Source of the DNA: Actinomycetaceae bacterium
GTDB lineage: Bacteria; Actinomycetota; Actinomycetes; Actinomycetales; Actinomycetaceae
Assembly (NCBI GenBank): GCA_030537615.1
Contig: JAUNVP010000001.1
Location: 1 to 64,000, forward strand
DNA length: 64,000 bases
Direction of reading: 5' to 3'
The stretch's first letter is position 1. Every line of letters starts with the position of its first letter. The notes under the pieces were generated by a model that saw nothing but the letters and a program-made list of their open reading frames with translations, did not search any database and was not told the DNA's origin. Position numbers and translations under genes: made by a program. Below are positions 44,918 through 53,956 of this stretch, in pieces.

Positions 44918-46396
44918 ATGGACGTCATCACTCAAACATTGGGAACCCGCCCCGGCAAAGTGTTCGCCGTTCACCTGTCATACAAGTCGCGCGCGAAACA
45001 ACGTGGCAGAGTCCCCCAGCACCCTTCCTATTTCTTTAAAGCTTCATCATCCCTGTGCGGATCCGGTGAAGTTATCCGTCCCGAAGGAACCGAACTACTC
45101 GGCTTTGAAGGCGAAGTTGCCGTTGTCATCGGCCGCCAAGGCCGCAATATCAGCGTTGACGAAGCGTGGGATTACGTCGGTTGGGTCACCGCCTCAAACG
45201 ACCTCGGCCTCCACGACATGCGCTACGCCGACAAGGGCTCAAACGTCCGCTCAAAGTCCGGTGACGGTTACACCCCCATTGGCCCGAAGCTCATCGACGC
45301 GAAATCTGTACAAGAAGATCGCATTGGCGTGCGCGTGTGGCTCGATGGCGAACTTGTCTCCGATGATTCAACCGGCGGCATGCTCTTTTCTATCTCGACG
45401 ATGGTCGCTGATCTTTCTCGCCTGATGACCCTTGAGGTCGGCGACGTTATCCTCACCGGCGTTCCTGCCGGAGCTTCGGTCGCGAACCCCGGTCAAGTCA
45501 TCGAAGTCGAAGTGTTCAACCTCGACGATGAATCGGTTACCTCCGGCAAGCTCCGCACTGAAGTTGTATCCGGACCGGCCCTGGCTGACATCGGTAATCC
45601 GCCGAAGGTTGACGACAAGCAACGCTCCGATGCCTGGGGCTACCCGGTCGGCGAAGAGAAAGACAAGGAAGCCCGAACCGCTCCCCTATCCCCTGAGCTT
45701 CGCAAACGCCTTGAGAACGTTGCCGTCGCAACATTATCCGTCCAACTTCGCAGCCGCGGATTTAACGACGTATCGTTCGACGGAGTTTCCCCTCTGACCC
45801 CCGGCACGAAGATCGTCGGCACCGCACGGACCCTGCGCTACATCCCCTACCGCAAAGATCTGTTCGAGAAGATGGGCGGTGGCTACAACCATCAAAAACA
45901 GGCCATTAACTCGGTCGGTGAAGGCGAAGTCCTCGTCATGGAAGCCCGCCGTGACAATACCGCAGGAACCCTCGGCGACATCCTCGCTCTACGCGCCAAA
46001 GTTCGTGGAGCAGCCGGCATTATCACCGACGGAGCCGTGCGCGACGCCGCTGCGGTGGCCGATGTCGGTCTTCCCGTATTCTGCGGCGGTCACCATCCGG
46101 CCGTACTCGGTCGCCGTCACGTCCCCTACGAACACGATGTGACAATCTCCTGCGGTGGGGCCACCGTCATGGTGGGCGATGTCATTGTCGCCGACGACGA
46201 CGGCGCCATCGTCATTCCTCGCCACCTCGTCGACGAGGTTGTCGAAGCCGCCGAAGTGCAAGAACATCGCGAAGAGTTCATCGCTCAGATGGTTGCCGAA
46301 GGCGCCTCCGTTGAGGGCCTCTACCCGATCACGAAACCCGAGTGGAAAGAACGCTTCAAGGCCTGGCTGGAAGCTAATCCACTGCCCAAGAACTAA
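44918..46396 (+). CDS. Fusion of fumarylacetoacetate-hydrolase-family domain and RraA-like aldolase/decarboxylase domain
   Basis: 492 residues from an ATG with AGGAGA six bases upstream. Residues about 5-230 form an FAH/HpaG-type domain: GTELLGFEGEVAVVIGRQG (metal Glu pair), NDLGLHDMRYADKG and DVILTGVPAG. After a charged linker, residues about 275-480 form an RraA-like domain with GIITDGAVRDAAAVADVG. The spacing Asp-X20-Arg-Asp, characteristic of the aldolase/decarboxylase branch, is intact. FAH domains in this pathway catalyse isomerisation and decarboxylation of the ring-cleavage product. I infer that the RraA part takes over one chemical step. It heads the unit with hpaE and hpaD. Which half does which reaction is open. 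Confidence 0.85.
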   Translation: MDVITQTLGTRPGKVFAVHLSYKSRAKQRGRVPQHPSYFFKASSSLCGSGEVIRPEGTELLGFEGEVAVVIGRQGRNISVDEAWDYVGWVTASNDLGLHDMRYADKGSNVRSKSGDGYTPIGPKLIDAKSVQEDRIGVRVWLDGELVSDDSTGGMLFSISTMVADLSRLMTLEVGDVILTGVPAGASVANPGQVIEVEVFNLDDESVTSGKLRTEVVSGPALADIGNPPKVDDKQRSDAWGYPVGEEKDKEARTAPLSPELRKRLENVAVATLSVQLRSRGFNDVSFDGVSPLTPGTKIVGTARTLRYIPYRKDLFEKMGGGYNHQKQAINSVGEGEVLVMEARRDNTAGTLGDILALRAKVRGAAGIITDGAVRDAAAVADVGLPVFCGGHHPAVLGRRHVPYEHDVTISCGGATVMVGDVIVADDDGAIVIPRHLVDEVVEAAEVQEHREEFIAQMVAEGASVEGLYPITKPEWKERFKAWLEANPLPKN

Positions 46397-46434
46397 CCCA
46401 CTACCCGCGACCGCAAGCAATAAAAGGAGCAAGC

Positions 46435-47967
46435 ATGGCTAATCGCCCCGAGGGTCTGCCCGATCACATCCAGCACTACATCAACGGAGACAACGTTGAT
46501 TCGATCAGTGGTGAAACGTTCGATGTGCTCGAACCGACAACTAACGAGACGTATATCCAATGCGCTTCCGGCGACAAAGAAGACGTCGACCGCGCAGTCA
46601 AGGCCGCACGTAAAGCGTTTGATGAGGGTCCCTGGCCGCGAATGCTTCCGCGCGCTCGCGCCCGGATCCTCTACAAGATTGCCGATGAGGTAGAAAAGGT
46701 CAACGCTGAGCTCGCTGCTATCGAGTCATTCGATTCTGGTCTGCCGATTCGGCAGGCACAAGGGCAAGCGAACCGCGCCGCAGAGAACTTCCGTTTCTTC
46801 GCCGACCTCATCGTTGCCCAAGTCGACGACGCGTTCCGGATGCCCGGCCGCCAGGTGAACTATGTCAATCGTAAGCCGAAAGGCGTTGCCGGTCTGATCA
46901 CCCCGTGGAACACGCCGTTCATGCAGGAGTCGTGGAAACTCGCTCCCGCTCTCGCCTCAGGGTGCACCGTCATTTTGAAGCCCGCCGAGTTCACACCGAC
47001 CTCCGCATCGCTGTGGCCCGCGATCTTTGAAAAGGCCGGTCTCCCCAAGGGCGCCTTCAACATGGTGCAGGGTTTCGGCGAGACTGCCGGCGACGCACTC
47101 GTCAAGCATCCGGATGTCAATCTCATTTCCTTCACGGGTGAGACGACGACCGGCCAGCTGATCTACGCCAACTGTGCGCCCCACATGAAGTCGATGTCGA
47201 TGGAGCTCGGTGGAAAGTCTCCCGCCGTGATCTTCGCTGATGCCGACTTCGAAGCGGCTCTCGATTCCACCCTCTTCGGGGTCTACTCCCTTAACGGCGA
47301 ACGCTGCACGGCCTCATCACGCATCCTCGTCGAACGCTCGATTTACGACAAGTTCGTCGAGGCTTATGCGGAGCGCTCGAAGAAAGTGAAAGTTGGCGAT
47401 CCGTCGGATCCGGACACCGAGATCGGCGCGCTGGTTCATCCCGAACATTATGAGCGCGTCATGGAGTATGTGGAGATCGGCAAGCAGGAAGGACGTCTCA
47501 TCGCCGGAGGTGGACGTCCCGAAGGTCTCGACAAGGGAAACTATTTGCAGGCTACCGCCTTCGCTGACGTTCCTCGCGATGCCCGCATTTTCCAAGAGGA
47601 AATCTTCGGACCGGTCGTCGCTATTACACCGTTTGATTCCGAAGAGGAAGCCCTCGAACTCGCCAACGACGTGAAGTACGGGCTCGCCGCGTACGTCTGG
47701 ACTAATGACGTGCAACGCGCGCACAACTTCGCGCACAACATCGAGTCAGGAATGGTGTGGATTAACTCCCACAACGTTCGTGACTTGCGCACCCCGTTCG
47801 GCGGTGTCAAAGCTTCCGGTCTCGGTCAGGAGGGTGGCTACCGCTCACTCGACTTCTATTCGGATCAACAATCCATTCACATCACTCTCGGTGACGTGCA
47901 TACGACTCGCTTCGGAGCCACCGGCTACGCCGAAAACGACCTCGGTCTCGGTGGCCCCAGCGCCTAA
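46435..47967 (+). CDS. hpaE: 5-carboxymethyl-2-hydroxymuconate-semialdehyde dehydrogenase
   Basis: NAD+-dependent oxidation of the HpaD ring-cleavage product to 5-carboxymethyl-2-hydroxymuconate. The 510 residues start at an ATG with AAAGGAGC upstream. ALDH features: [19 protein letters not shown], catalytic Glu in MELGGKSPAVIF, Cys in NGERCTASSRIL, and INSHNVRDLRTPFGGVKASG. The last motif and the C-terminal tail (IHITLGDVHTTRFG) are typical of HpaE and distinguish it from the other three dehydrogenases in the window. It sits 38 bases after the fusion gene and about 85 before hpaD. Confidence 0.9.
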   Translation: MANRPEGLPDHIQHYINGDNVDSISGETFDVLEPTTNETYIQCASGDKEDVDRAVKAARKAFDEGPWPRMLPRARARILYKIADEVEKVNAELAAIESFDSGLPIRQAQGQANRAAENFRFFADLIVAQVDDAFRMPGRQVNYVNRKPKGVAGLITPWNTPFMQESWKLAPALASGCTVILKPAEFTPTSASLWPAIFEKAGLPKGAFNMVQGFGETAGDALVKHPDVNLISFTGETTTGQLIYANCAPHMKSMSMELGGKSPAVIFADADFEAALDSTLFGVYSLNGERCTASSRILVERSIYDKFVEAYAERSKKVKVGDPSDPDTEIGALVHPEHYERVMEYVEIGKQEGRLIAGGGRPEGLDKGNYLQATAFADVPRDARIFQEEIFGPVVAITPFDSEEEALELANDVKYGLAAYVWTNDVQRAHNFAHNIESGMVWINSHNVRDLRTPFGGVKASGLGQEGGYRSLDFYSDQQSIHITLGDVHTTRFGATGYAENDLGLGGPSA

Positions 47968-48052
47968 CCCTCTGGTCGGGGCTATCGTCACTGCACAGTA
48001 GCCCCGACATTCACCCCGCCAAATCTGAATCGACCCGTCAAAGGAGACAGTT

Positions 48053-49132
48053 ATGAACGAAATCAAGCCAGTCAAGACCCCGACCGTTCCCGCACCCGAC
48101 ATTTTGCGTTGCGCTTACATGGAGCTCGTTGTTACGGATCTGAAGAAGTCGCGCGAGTTCTATGTCGATGCGCTCGGCCTCGTCGTGACTGAAGAGGACG
48201 ACAACACCATCTATCTGCGCGCATTTGAGGAGTTCATCCACCACAACCTCGTCCTGCGCCAGGGAGATCAAGCTGCGGTAGCAGCTTTCTCTTTCCGCGT
48301 ACGCTCCCCCGAAGAGCTCGATAAGGCCGTCGCCTACTACGAGGAACTCGGGTGCGACGTGCGTCGGAACAAGGACGGATTCGTCAAAGGAATCGGCGAC
48401 TCGGTTCGCGTCACCGATCCGCTCGGCTTCCCCTACGAATTCTTCTACGAGACCACCCACGTGCGCCGCATGTGCTGGGACTACGACAAGCAGGGTGCCG
48501 GAGCCCTCGTGCGTCTTGACCATTTCAACCAGGTATTCCCCGATGTCGTCAATGGCGCGAAGTACCTCGAAGATCTCGGCTTCAAGCGCACCGAGGATAT
48601 CCAAGATGACCAGGGCGTAACTTACGCCGCATGGTTCGTCCGCAAGCACACCGTGCACGACACCGCCCTCACCGGCGGCGACGGACCGCGGATGCACCAC
48701 GTTGCTTTCTCTACCCACGAGAAACACAGCATTCTCTACATTTGTGACAAACTCGGTGCACTGCGCATGTCTGACCAGATTGAGCGCGGCCCGGGCCGCC
48801 ACGGCGTTTCTAACGCGTTCTACCTCTACTTGCGCGATCCGGATGGTCACCGCGTCGAGATTTACACGCAGGACTACTACACGGGCGATCCGGACAACCC
48901 GGTCGTTACCTGGGATGTCCACGATAACCAACGTCGTGACTGGTGGGGCCACGCGGTTGTACCTTCGTGGTACACCGATGCTTCCACGGTGCTCGACCTC
49001 GACGGCAATCCTGTACCGATCATCGAGCGTCAAGAGCCGAAGGAAATGGACGTCACCATTGGTGCCGACGGTTTCTCCTACACCCGTAAGGACGACAAGC
49101 CAGAAGGCTTCAAGGTTGGCGAACAGCTCTAG
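48053..49132 (+). CDS. hpaD: 3,4-dihydroxyphenylacetate (homoprotocatechuate) 2,3-dioxygenase
   Basis: Extradiol ring-cleavage enzyme of the vicinal-oxygen-chelate fold. The 359 residues resemble the Brevibacterium type. The ATG has AAGGAGA upstream. Two glyoxalase-like modules are present: the N-terminal one (YMELVVTDLKKSREFYVDAL) and the catalytic C-terminal one. The metal ligands are His in LVRLDHFNQVF, His in RMHHVAFST and Glu in HRVEIYTQDYY. The C-terminal lid segment (WGHAVVPSWYTDAS) is typical. Conserved in full, so an active enzyme is expected. Confidence 0.93.
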   Translation: MNEIKPVKTPTVPAPDILRCAYMELVVTDLKKSREFYVDALGLVVTEEDDNTIYLRAFEEFIHHNLVLRQGDQAAVAAFSFRVRSPEELDKAVAYYEELGCDVRRNKDGFVKGIGDSVRVTDPLGFPYEFFYETTHVRRMCWDYDKQGAGALVRLDHFNQVFPDVVNGAKYLEDLGFKRTEDIQDDQGVTYAAWFVRKHTVHDTALTGGDGPRMHHVAFSTHEKHSILYICDKLGALRMSDQIERGPGRHGVSNAFYLYLRDPDGHRVEIYTQDYYTGDPDNPVVTWDVHDNQRRDWWGHAVVPSWYTDASTVLDLDGNPVPIIERQEPKEMDVTIGADGFSYTRKDDKPEGFKVGEQL

Positions 49133-49169
49133 CGCGACCGTGTCATAGCAAGTCACTGACGCATGTCCT

Positions 49170-49212
49170 TCACCCGGGTGGGTGCGCAATAACCGCTCTC
49201 ACCCGGGTTTTG
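49170..49212 (+). terminator. Terminator after hpaD
   Basis: CACCCGGGTG (49171-49180) and CACCCGGGT (49200-49208) can pair over a loop of about 19 bases, followed by TTTT. It ends the fusion-hpaE-hpaD unit. The remaining 265 bases to the GntR gene hold its promoter and a near-palindromic TCCTATATTATTAGGGA at about 49380-49397. Confidence 0.6.
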
Positions 49213-49476
49213 CGTGCCTGGAGAAAATAAATCGACCTGTCTACAGCGCCCCATACCAAGGTAATGACCATGGAGGTCGACCCTCGAACCGGCACGTCCG
49301 GGGAGATTCACGTTCCTTCGAGCTTCAATCCGTTTGTCATTCGTGGTGCCGAGAAGTCCCTATCACCGATATCTAATGTCCTATATTATTAGGGAATACT
49401 ATGATTCCGCGGTACGTTGCGGTATCCCCGAGTTTCTGGTCGCGCAAAGCAGATGCGACGATGAAAGTAGGCACCT

Positions 49477-50154
49477 ATGGCTCCAGCACGTGGCACTTCG
49501 GGACTATCGAAGTCCGAGCGCGTTTATCTGGATCTTCATGAGGGAATAATTAACGGCAAGTATTCCCCCGGCTTTCGCTTAGTACTCGACCGAATAGCGC
49601 GAGACATGGGAGTGTCACCCGTGCCGGTGCGTGAGGCCGTGCGGCGTCTCGAGGCTGAGGGCCTTGTCGTATTCCAACGCAATGTAGGAGCCATTGTTTC
49701 CGGTGTCGATACCAAGGATTACGCGGCCACGATGGAAGCCGTCGCAGTCATGGAAGGCTACGTCACGGCCTTGACGATTCCCGAGCTAACTGACGAGGAC
49801 TTGGCCGAAGCCGAAGAGATCAACAACCGCATGCGCCACATGCTTCAGGGCTCGTTTGATCCTCGGGTGTTCACCTCACTCAACAACCAGTTCCACCGCG
49901 TCCTCACCCAAAAGTGCCCCAACCACCGCCTCTTTGATCTGCTCGAGCGCGAATGGGAGCGCATCACCATTATTCGCCGCTCAGCATTTGCTTTCGACCC
50001 GCGCTATTCAACACGGTCCGTTGATGAGCACGCTGCCATATTGGAAGCCATTCGTGGCGGTGAAGCCTCCGTTGAAGTTGAGATGCTGGTGCGCGAGCAC
50101 AAGATGCGCACGATGCGCCAGTACATCGCCGTTGATCATACTCCGGCGTATTAG
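49477..50154 (+). CDS. GntR-family (FCD domain) transcriptional regulator
   Basis: 225 residues. The N-terminal winged helix (about 14-80) includes VSPVPVREAVRRLEAEGLV, and the C-terminal FCD ligand domain (about 90-210) shows the metal-site pattern NNQFHRVLTQ and DEHAAILEAIRGG. FCD-type GntR proteins usually respond to organic or aromatic acids. It lies directly after the hpa unit and is convergent with the TRAP genes, so a pathway intermediate is a sensible ligand; this is inference. Confidence 0.9.
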   Translation: MAPARGTSGLSKSERVYLDLHEGIINGKYSPGFRLVLDRIARDMGVSPVPVREAVRRLEAEGLVVFQRNVGAIVSGVDTKDYAATMEAVAVMEGYVTALTIPELTDEDLAEAEEINNRMRHMLQGSFDPRVFTSLNNQFHRVLTQKCPNHRLFDLLEREWERITIIRRSAFAFDPRYSTRSVDEHAAILEAIRGGEASVEVEMLVREHKMRTMRQYIAVDHTPAY

Positions 50155-50172
50155 TCGTCTCGCAATTTAAAA

Positions 50173-50198
50173 CCCCCTCGGTTAGAAAACCGAGGGGG
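50173..50198. terminator. Bidirectional terminator between gntR and dctM
   Basis: CCCCCTCGGTT (50173-50183) and AACCGAGGGGG (50188-50198) form a perfect 11-pair stem with loop AGAA. An A-run upstream gives a U-tract for the dctM strand. Confidence 0.9.
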
Positions 50199-50233
50199 CC
50201 CGACCTCTGCCCAGGTCAGTCTGTGCTACGTGG

Positions 50234-51712
50234 TTACACCTTGACCAGCGATGGCAACCACGTCGAAATAGCCGGTACGAAGAACAAGAGGACGAGCACG
50301 GCCATATCAACAAGGACGAATGGCAACACGCCCTTGAATACATCCGATGCCTTGATTCCTGCTGTTCCGGCAACAACGAAGCAGTTGATGCCTACCGGAG
50401 GTGTAACGAGTCCGATCTCGATGAGCTTGACGATGAGAACCGCCAGCCAGATTCCCGAGAAGCCCAGTTCCATTGCGACCGGGTAGATCAGTGGAACAGT
50501 AATCACGAGAATGGAGATCGATTCCAGAGCCATGCCCAGCGGAATGAGCGCGAGGAGCATGATGCCGAGGGTTAGGTGAGGATTGAGCCCCCAATCCAAC
50601 ACCGCGTTAGTCAGCATGCGCGGCACCTTGGCTTGGACGAAGAAAGCAGAGAGCACGGAAGATCCAACGATGATCGAAAACACCATCGAGGTTGTGCCAG
50701 CAGTTTCTTTGAACGCCTCAATGAATGCGCCGACAACCGCCTTTAAGCCTTCGCGGAACATTTCGACGGCCAGCATAATGCCAGCGACGACAGCACCGAT
50801 GGCAGCTGACTCAGTGGGCGTAAAGACACCCGAGTACATACCGCCAAGCACGATAAAGAAGAGGATTCCGACGCGGGCGACGCCCCTCCACGGTAGTTCA
50901 CGCAGATATTTAATCTGGGTGTAGTCAGTACCTTCGTACGTTGGCTGCGGCACGGGGACGGACGCAATTGAATGCGTGTCGTAGTGCCAGCCGTCGGATG
51001 GGAGCGCCCGCGGCGGGGTAATCAGCCCCATCGTGTTCTTTCCCGCCGCCACGTCAATGGCTTCATCCATCGTCATCGTGTCGGTGATCGCGGCAGTTTT
51101 AGCGGTGTGTCGACGCATCGCGAAGATCATCCACGCTGCGTAGGCGATCGCGGAGATTATTCCCGGAATAATCCCGGCCGCGAGAACTTCCGCGACGGAC
51201 TCTCCCACCATAATGGCGTAGAGGACGAGGAAGACCGACGGCGGAATGAGCACACCAAGAGTTCCGGCAACAGCAACCGCAGCGGAGGCCAGTGGAAGTG
51301 GATAACCGTATTTGCGCATTTCTCCCACGGATAGCTTTGACATCGTTGCCGCTGTACCGATTGATGAACCCGACACGGCTGCGAAACCGGCCGAAGCCAT
51401 AATCGCGGCTACGCCGAGCCCGCCGGGGAGCTTCTTGAAAACGTAAGCAGCGACAGCGAAAACTTGTTCCGCAATACGTGCTTTGACGGCCAGCATCCCC
51501 ATGAGCGTAAACATCGGGATGATCGTCAGGGAGAACGACGCAGTTTCAGTAAAGGGCAAAGATCCAAGAACGCTGGTCGTGTGGTTCATGCCTCGCAGGA
51601 GCACGAGGCCGGTGGCTCCGGCAAACCCGAGCGCAAATGCAACGGGCATACGCAGAGCGAGGAGAATAATGAGAAGGACGATAATGAGCAGAACAAGCAT
51701 TCCTGGCGTCAT
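50234..51712 (-). CDS. dctM: TRAP transporter large permease subunit
   Basis: The main membrane channel of a tripartite ATP-independent transporter. The 492 residues have about 12 helices starting LVLLIIVLLIILLALRMPVAF, with FAAVSGSSIGTAATMSKLSVGEMRKYGYP as the family segment (given in part). A long cytoplasmic loop lies at about 215-270. The start overlaps the dctQ stop by four bases. Third gene of dctP-dctQ-dctM. Confidence 0.92.
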   Translation of the reverse strand: MTPGMLVLLIIVLLIILLALRMPVAFALGFAGATGLVLLRGMNHTTSVLGSLPFTETASFSLTIIPMFTLMGMLAVKARIAEQVFAVAAYVFKKLPGGLGVAAIMASAGFAAVSGSSIGTAATMSKLSVGEMRKYGYPLPLASAAVAVAGTLGVLIPPSVFLVLYAIMVGESVAEVLAAGIIPGIISAIAYAAWMIFAMRRHTAKTAAITDTMTMDEAIDVAAGKNTMGLITPPRALPSDGWHYDTHSIASVPVPQPTYEGTDYTQIKYLRELPWRGVARVGILFFIVLGGMYSGVFTPTESAAIGAVVAGIMLAVEMFREGLKAVVGAFIEAFKETAGTTSMVFSIIVGSSVLSAFFVQAKVPRMLTNAVLDWGLNPHLTLGIMLLALIPLGMALESISILVITVPLIYPVAMELGFSGIWLAVLIVKLIEIGLVTPPVGINCFVVAGTAGIKASDVFKGVLPFVLVDMAVLVLLFFVPAISTWLPSLVKV

Positions 51713-52314
51713 GATTTCGCTCCTTCACCCGTCGTTGTCGTGGTGGCTTCAGTGGATTCGAATCCGTCGTCATATCCGCCGGCCTTCGCATAGAGAAGAT
51801 CGGGATCCTGCTTTTCAAAGGGGACATCGCCAAATACCGGTTTTCCTCGCACGAGTCGATAAACATTGGCGAGTGCAACGATCAGCATGGTGACGAGACC
51901 GACCACAATAATCCAGCGCGTCGGGTAGAGAGGCCAAGCAATTAGCCCCATCCGCACTTCGCCCTCTTCGGTTGAGTGCATTGCCCGCAAAACGGTGGCA
52001 TAGACCATCCAGCCGACAATGACGACAACAAGAATCCAGGAGATGAGTACGAAGATTCGAGCAAGTTTGGGTTTGACGCGTACCGTCAACAGGTCGACAG
52101 ATACATGCGAGTTAGTCAGAGCCGTGTACGCCATTCCGAGGAATACGGCGGCGACGAGCGCTGTTTCAGAGATTTCGAGCAGACCGGCAAGTGACTTGCG
52201 GTAGAACACTCGATAGAAAACGTCAGCACTGATGGACAGCATCATGACGACCGTTGCCACGGTCGCCACGATGCCTAGTCCTGACGCAATCGATTTGATC
52301 AGTCGTTGCATCAT
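51709..52314 (-). CDS. dctQ: TRAP transporter small permease subunit
   Basis: Four-helix membrane subunit of 201 residues (helices at about 12-34, 47-65, 88-108 and 128-150). The family pattern AALFLGMAYT-like segment appears as VAAVFLGMAYTALTNSHVSV. The charged C-terminal tail of 45 residues is longer than usual. It lies 15 bases after dctP and overlaps dctM. Confidence 0.9.
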   Translation of the reverse strand: MMQRLIKSIASGLGIVATVATVVMMLSISADVFYRVFYRKSLAGLLEISETALVAAVFLGMAYTALTNSHVSVDLLTVRVKPKLARIFVLISWILVVVIVGWMVYATVLRAMHSTEEGEVRMGLIAWPLYPTRWIIVVGLVTMLIVALANVYRLVRGKPVFGDVPFEKQDPDLLYAKAGGYDDGFESTEATTTTTGEGAKS

Positions 52315-52329
52315 TTGTCTGGTTTTCTA

Positions 52330-53466
52330 TCAGCGGGTTTCGAAGGACTTGACGCAGGCGATAACCGGGTCTTTAGCGAGGTCATCGGCGGTAACATCCT
52401 TTACGAGGCCGGCGTAGATCTCGTAGAAGGCTCGTGCGTCGGTCAACCCATTGCCTTCTGCGGAGGAGATCCACTCTTCAATGAGCGTGTCGCCCACCTT
52501 GTCGGACCATTCCTTAGTAGCGGATTCGTCCCACTGTTTGAAGTTGCTGACGTTCGGGTGATCCATCATGAACTGACATTGATCCTTCGCACCTTCAGCA
52601 AAGAGCTCCATACCTTTTCCACCGTTGAACTCATCGCGCAGTTCATCGAAGATCTTCTTGTCTTCGTCGGAGAAGGAATCATAGGTGTCTTTGTTCAGCC
52701 ACATGCCGAAGGTGTTGTAGTGACCAACACCGGGGTCGGTCCATTCGGGCAGTAGCTCAACGAGCTTGTAGTCGACGGCTCCGTCAATCGCAAAGGCTGC
52801 GGCCTCAGCGACGCCGCGCTGAAGTGCTTCGTAGGTTTCAGATGAGGGCATAGAAACCGGATTTCCATTAATTTCCTCAAATGCCTTGACGAGGAACGGA
52901 CCGGATACGCGCCATTTCATTCCGTCGATGTCGGTGATATCGCGGACTTCTTCTTGCGAACCGAGAGTCAGACGTCCAGCGGGCCAGTGTGCCACCGGAA
53001 CGAGGCCGATGTCATCCCACTTGGCTTGAGAGCCTTCGTGTTGCTTGTGTGCCTCGAACAGAGCATTCATCACTGCTTGCTGGGAGGAGTCGGATAGGAA
53101 CGGCACCGATACGATGACTTCACCGGGGAAGAGTTGAGCGGTGTAATCAGCAACACCGACGCCGAGGTCTGCACGGCCATCGCGCACACATTCGGCGATT
53201 TCAGCAGCCTTGCAGATTTCTTCCGGACCCGTGACGTCGACCGTAATGCGGCCTTCGGTGCGGGTATCCAGTTCTTCAAAGAACCATTTGGCAGCAGCGG
53301 CCTGGGGGGTCGTATCAACCGCCATGGTTGCAAGTGTTAGTTCTTGGCTTGCGCCGCCCGCGCTACCAGCATCACCAGATCCGCCGGTGGAGGAACCTCC
53401 ACAGGCGGACAGGACGAGTGCGGCGGCGGCTGCGACAGAAGCAAGGGCAAGAGGACGTTTGTTCAT
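52330..53466 (-). CDS. dctP: TRAP transporter substrate-binding lipoprotein
   Basis: Extracytoplasmic solute receptor of 378 residues. The ATG at 53466 has AGGAG six bases upstream; the longer open frame is not coding. The signal peptide MNKRPLALASVAAAAALVLS leads to the lipobox LSAC, then a Gly/Ser linker. The DctP fold shows VSGPFLVKAFEEINGNPVSM and ETYEALQRGVAEAA, with the Arg in MKWRVSGPF at the position that commonly binds a substrate carboxylate. Location between hpa genes and an IclR regulator suggests uptake of an aromatic acid. Confidence 0.9.
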   Translation of the reverse strand: MNKRPLALASVAAAAALVLSACGGSSTGGSGDAGSAGGASQELTLATMAVDTTPQAAAAKWFFEELDTRTEGRITVDVTGPEEICKAAEIAECVRDGRADLGVGVADYTAQLFPGEVIVSVPFLSDSSQQAVMNALFEAHKQHEGSQAKWDDIGLVPVAHWPAGRLTLGSQEEVRDITDIDGMKWRVSGPFLVKAFEEINGNPVSMPSSETYEALQRGVAEAAAFAIDGAVDYKLVELLPEWTDPGVGHYNTFGMWLNKDTYDSFSDEDKKIFDELRDEFNGGKGMELFAEGAKDQCQFMMDHPNVSNFKQWDESATKEWSDKVGDTLIEEWISSAEGNGLTDARAFYEIYAGLVKDVTADDLAKDPVIACVKSFETR

Positions 53467-53691
53467 GAGAACTCCTGTTATCAGGTGCCTATTGGCTTTG
53501 TTGTTGTGAGCTTGTCGTGTATGCGCAACTTTGCGCGGTGCGATCGCTCCGCAACAGCGGGTGTTACAGCTGGCGACCGGAAAACCCTCTCGCTGGGGCG
53601 AGCCGGGGCAGGTCTTTCGCAAAGATCAGCAGCTGCGCCAACCTGTTCGAGACTCTCAGTGTGTCGCTGATTATCACGTGCGAAATCATCG

Positions 53692-53912
53692 TCGTATACG
53701 ATGTTATGCGCTTAAAGGTACAAGGAATGCTGACCCACGTCAACCACTTTTCACCGAAACTCCGCCACTTTTCAATTTTCGAAACCAAATCGTAACCGTT
53801 TTAATATACGATTTCCGCAGAACTGTCCGCTTCTGTTGAGGTAGGAGAATTTCTTTCGACGTACAGACTGTTGACCATATAGTGGGCACCCTGTTAGATT
53901 TTACATACGATT
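53692..53912. promoter_or_regulatory. Cluster of palindromic operator sites between dctP and iclR
   Basis: The 490-base divergent region contains TCGTATACGA (53692-53701, perfect palindrome), AAATCGTA (53787-53794) with TATACGATTT (53805-53814) as an inverted pair, and CATACGAT at 53904-53911. These repeat the core found upstream of hpaH and of the FAH-RraA fusion gene. The rest of the region shows no gene. Confidence 0.6.
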
Positions 53913-53956
53913 ACGTGCGTATTCGGTACGGCAATTCCACACCTGCAAGGACTTCA

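Noticed and set aside
48038-49189. Long minus-strand open frame (383 codons) opposite hpaD
   Set aside because: Antisense shadow of a well-supported dioxygenase. No family resemblance, no ribosome site, composition explained by the codon bias of the plus strand.
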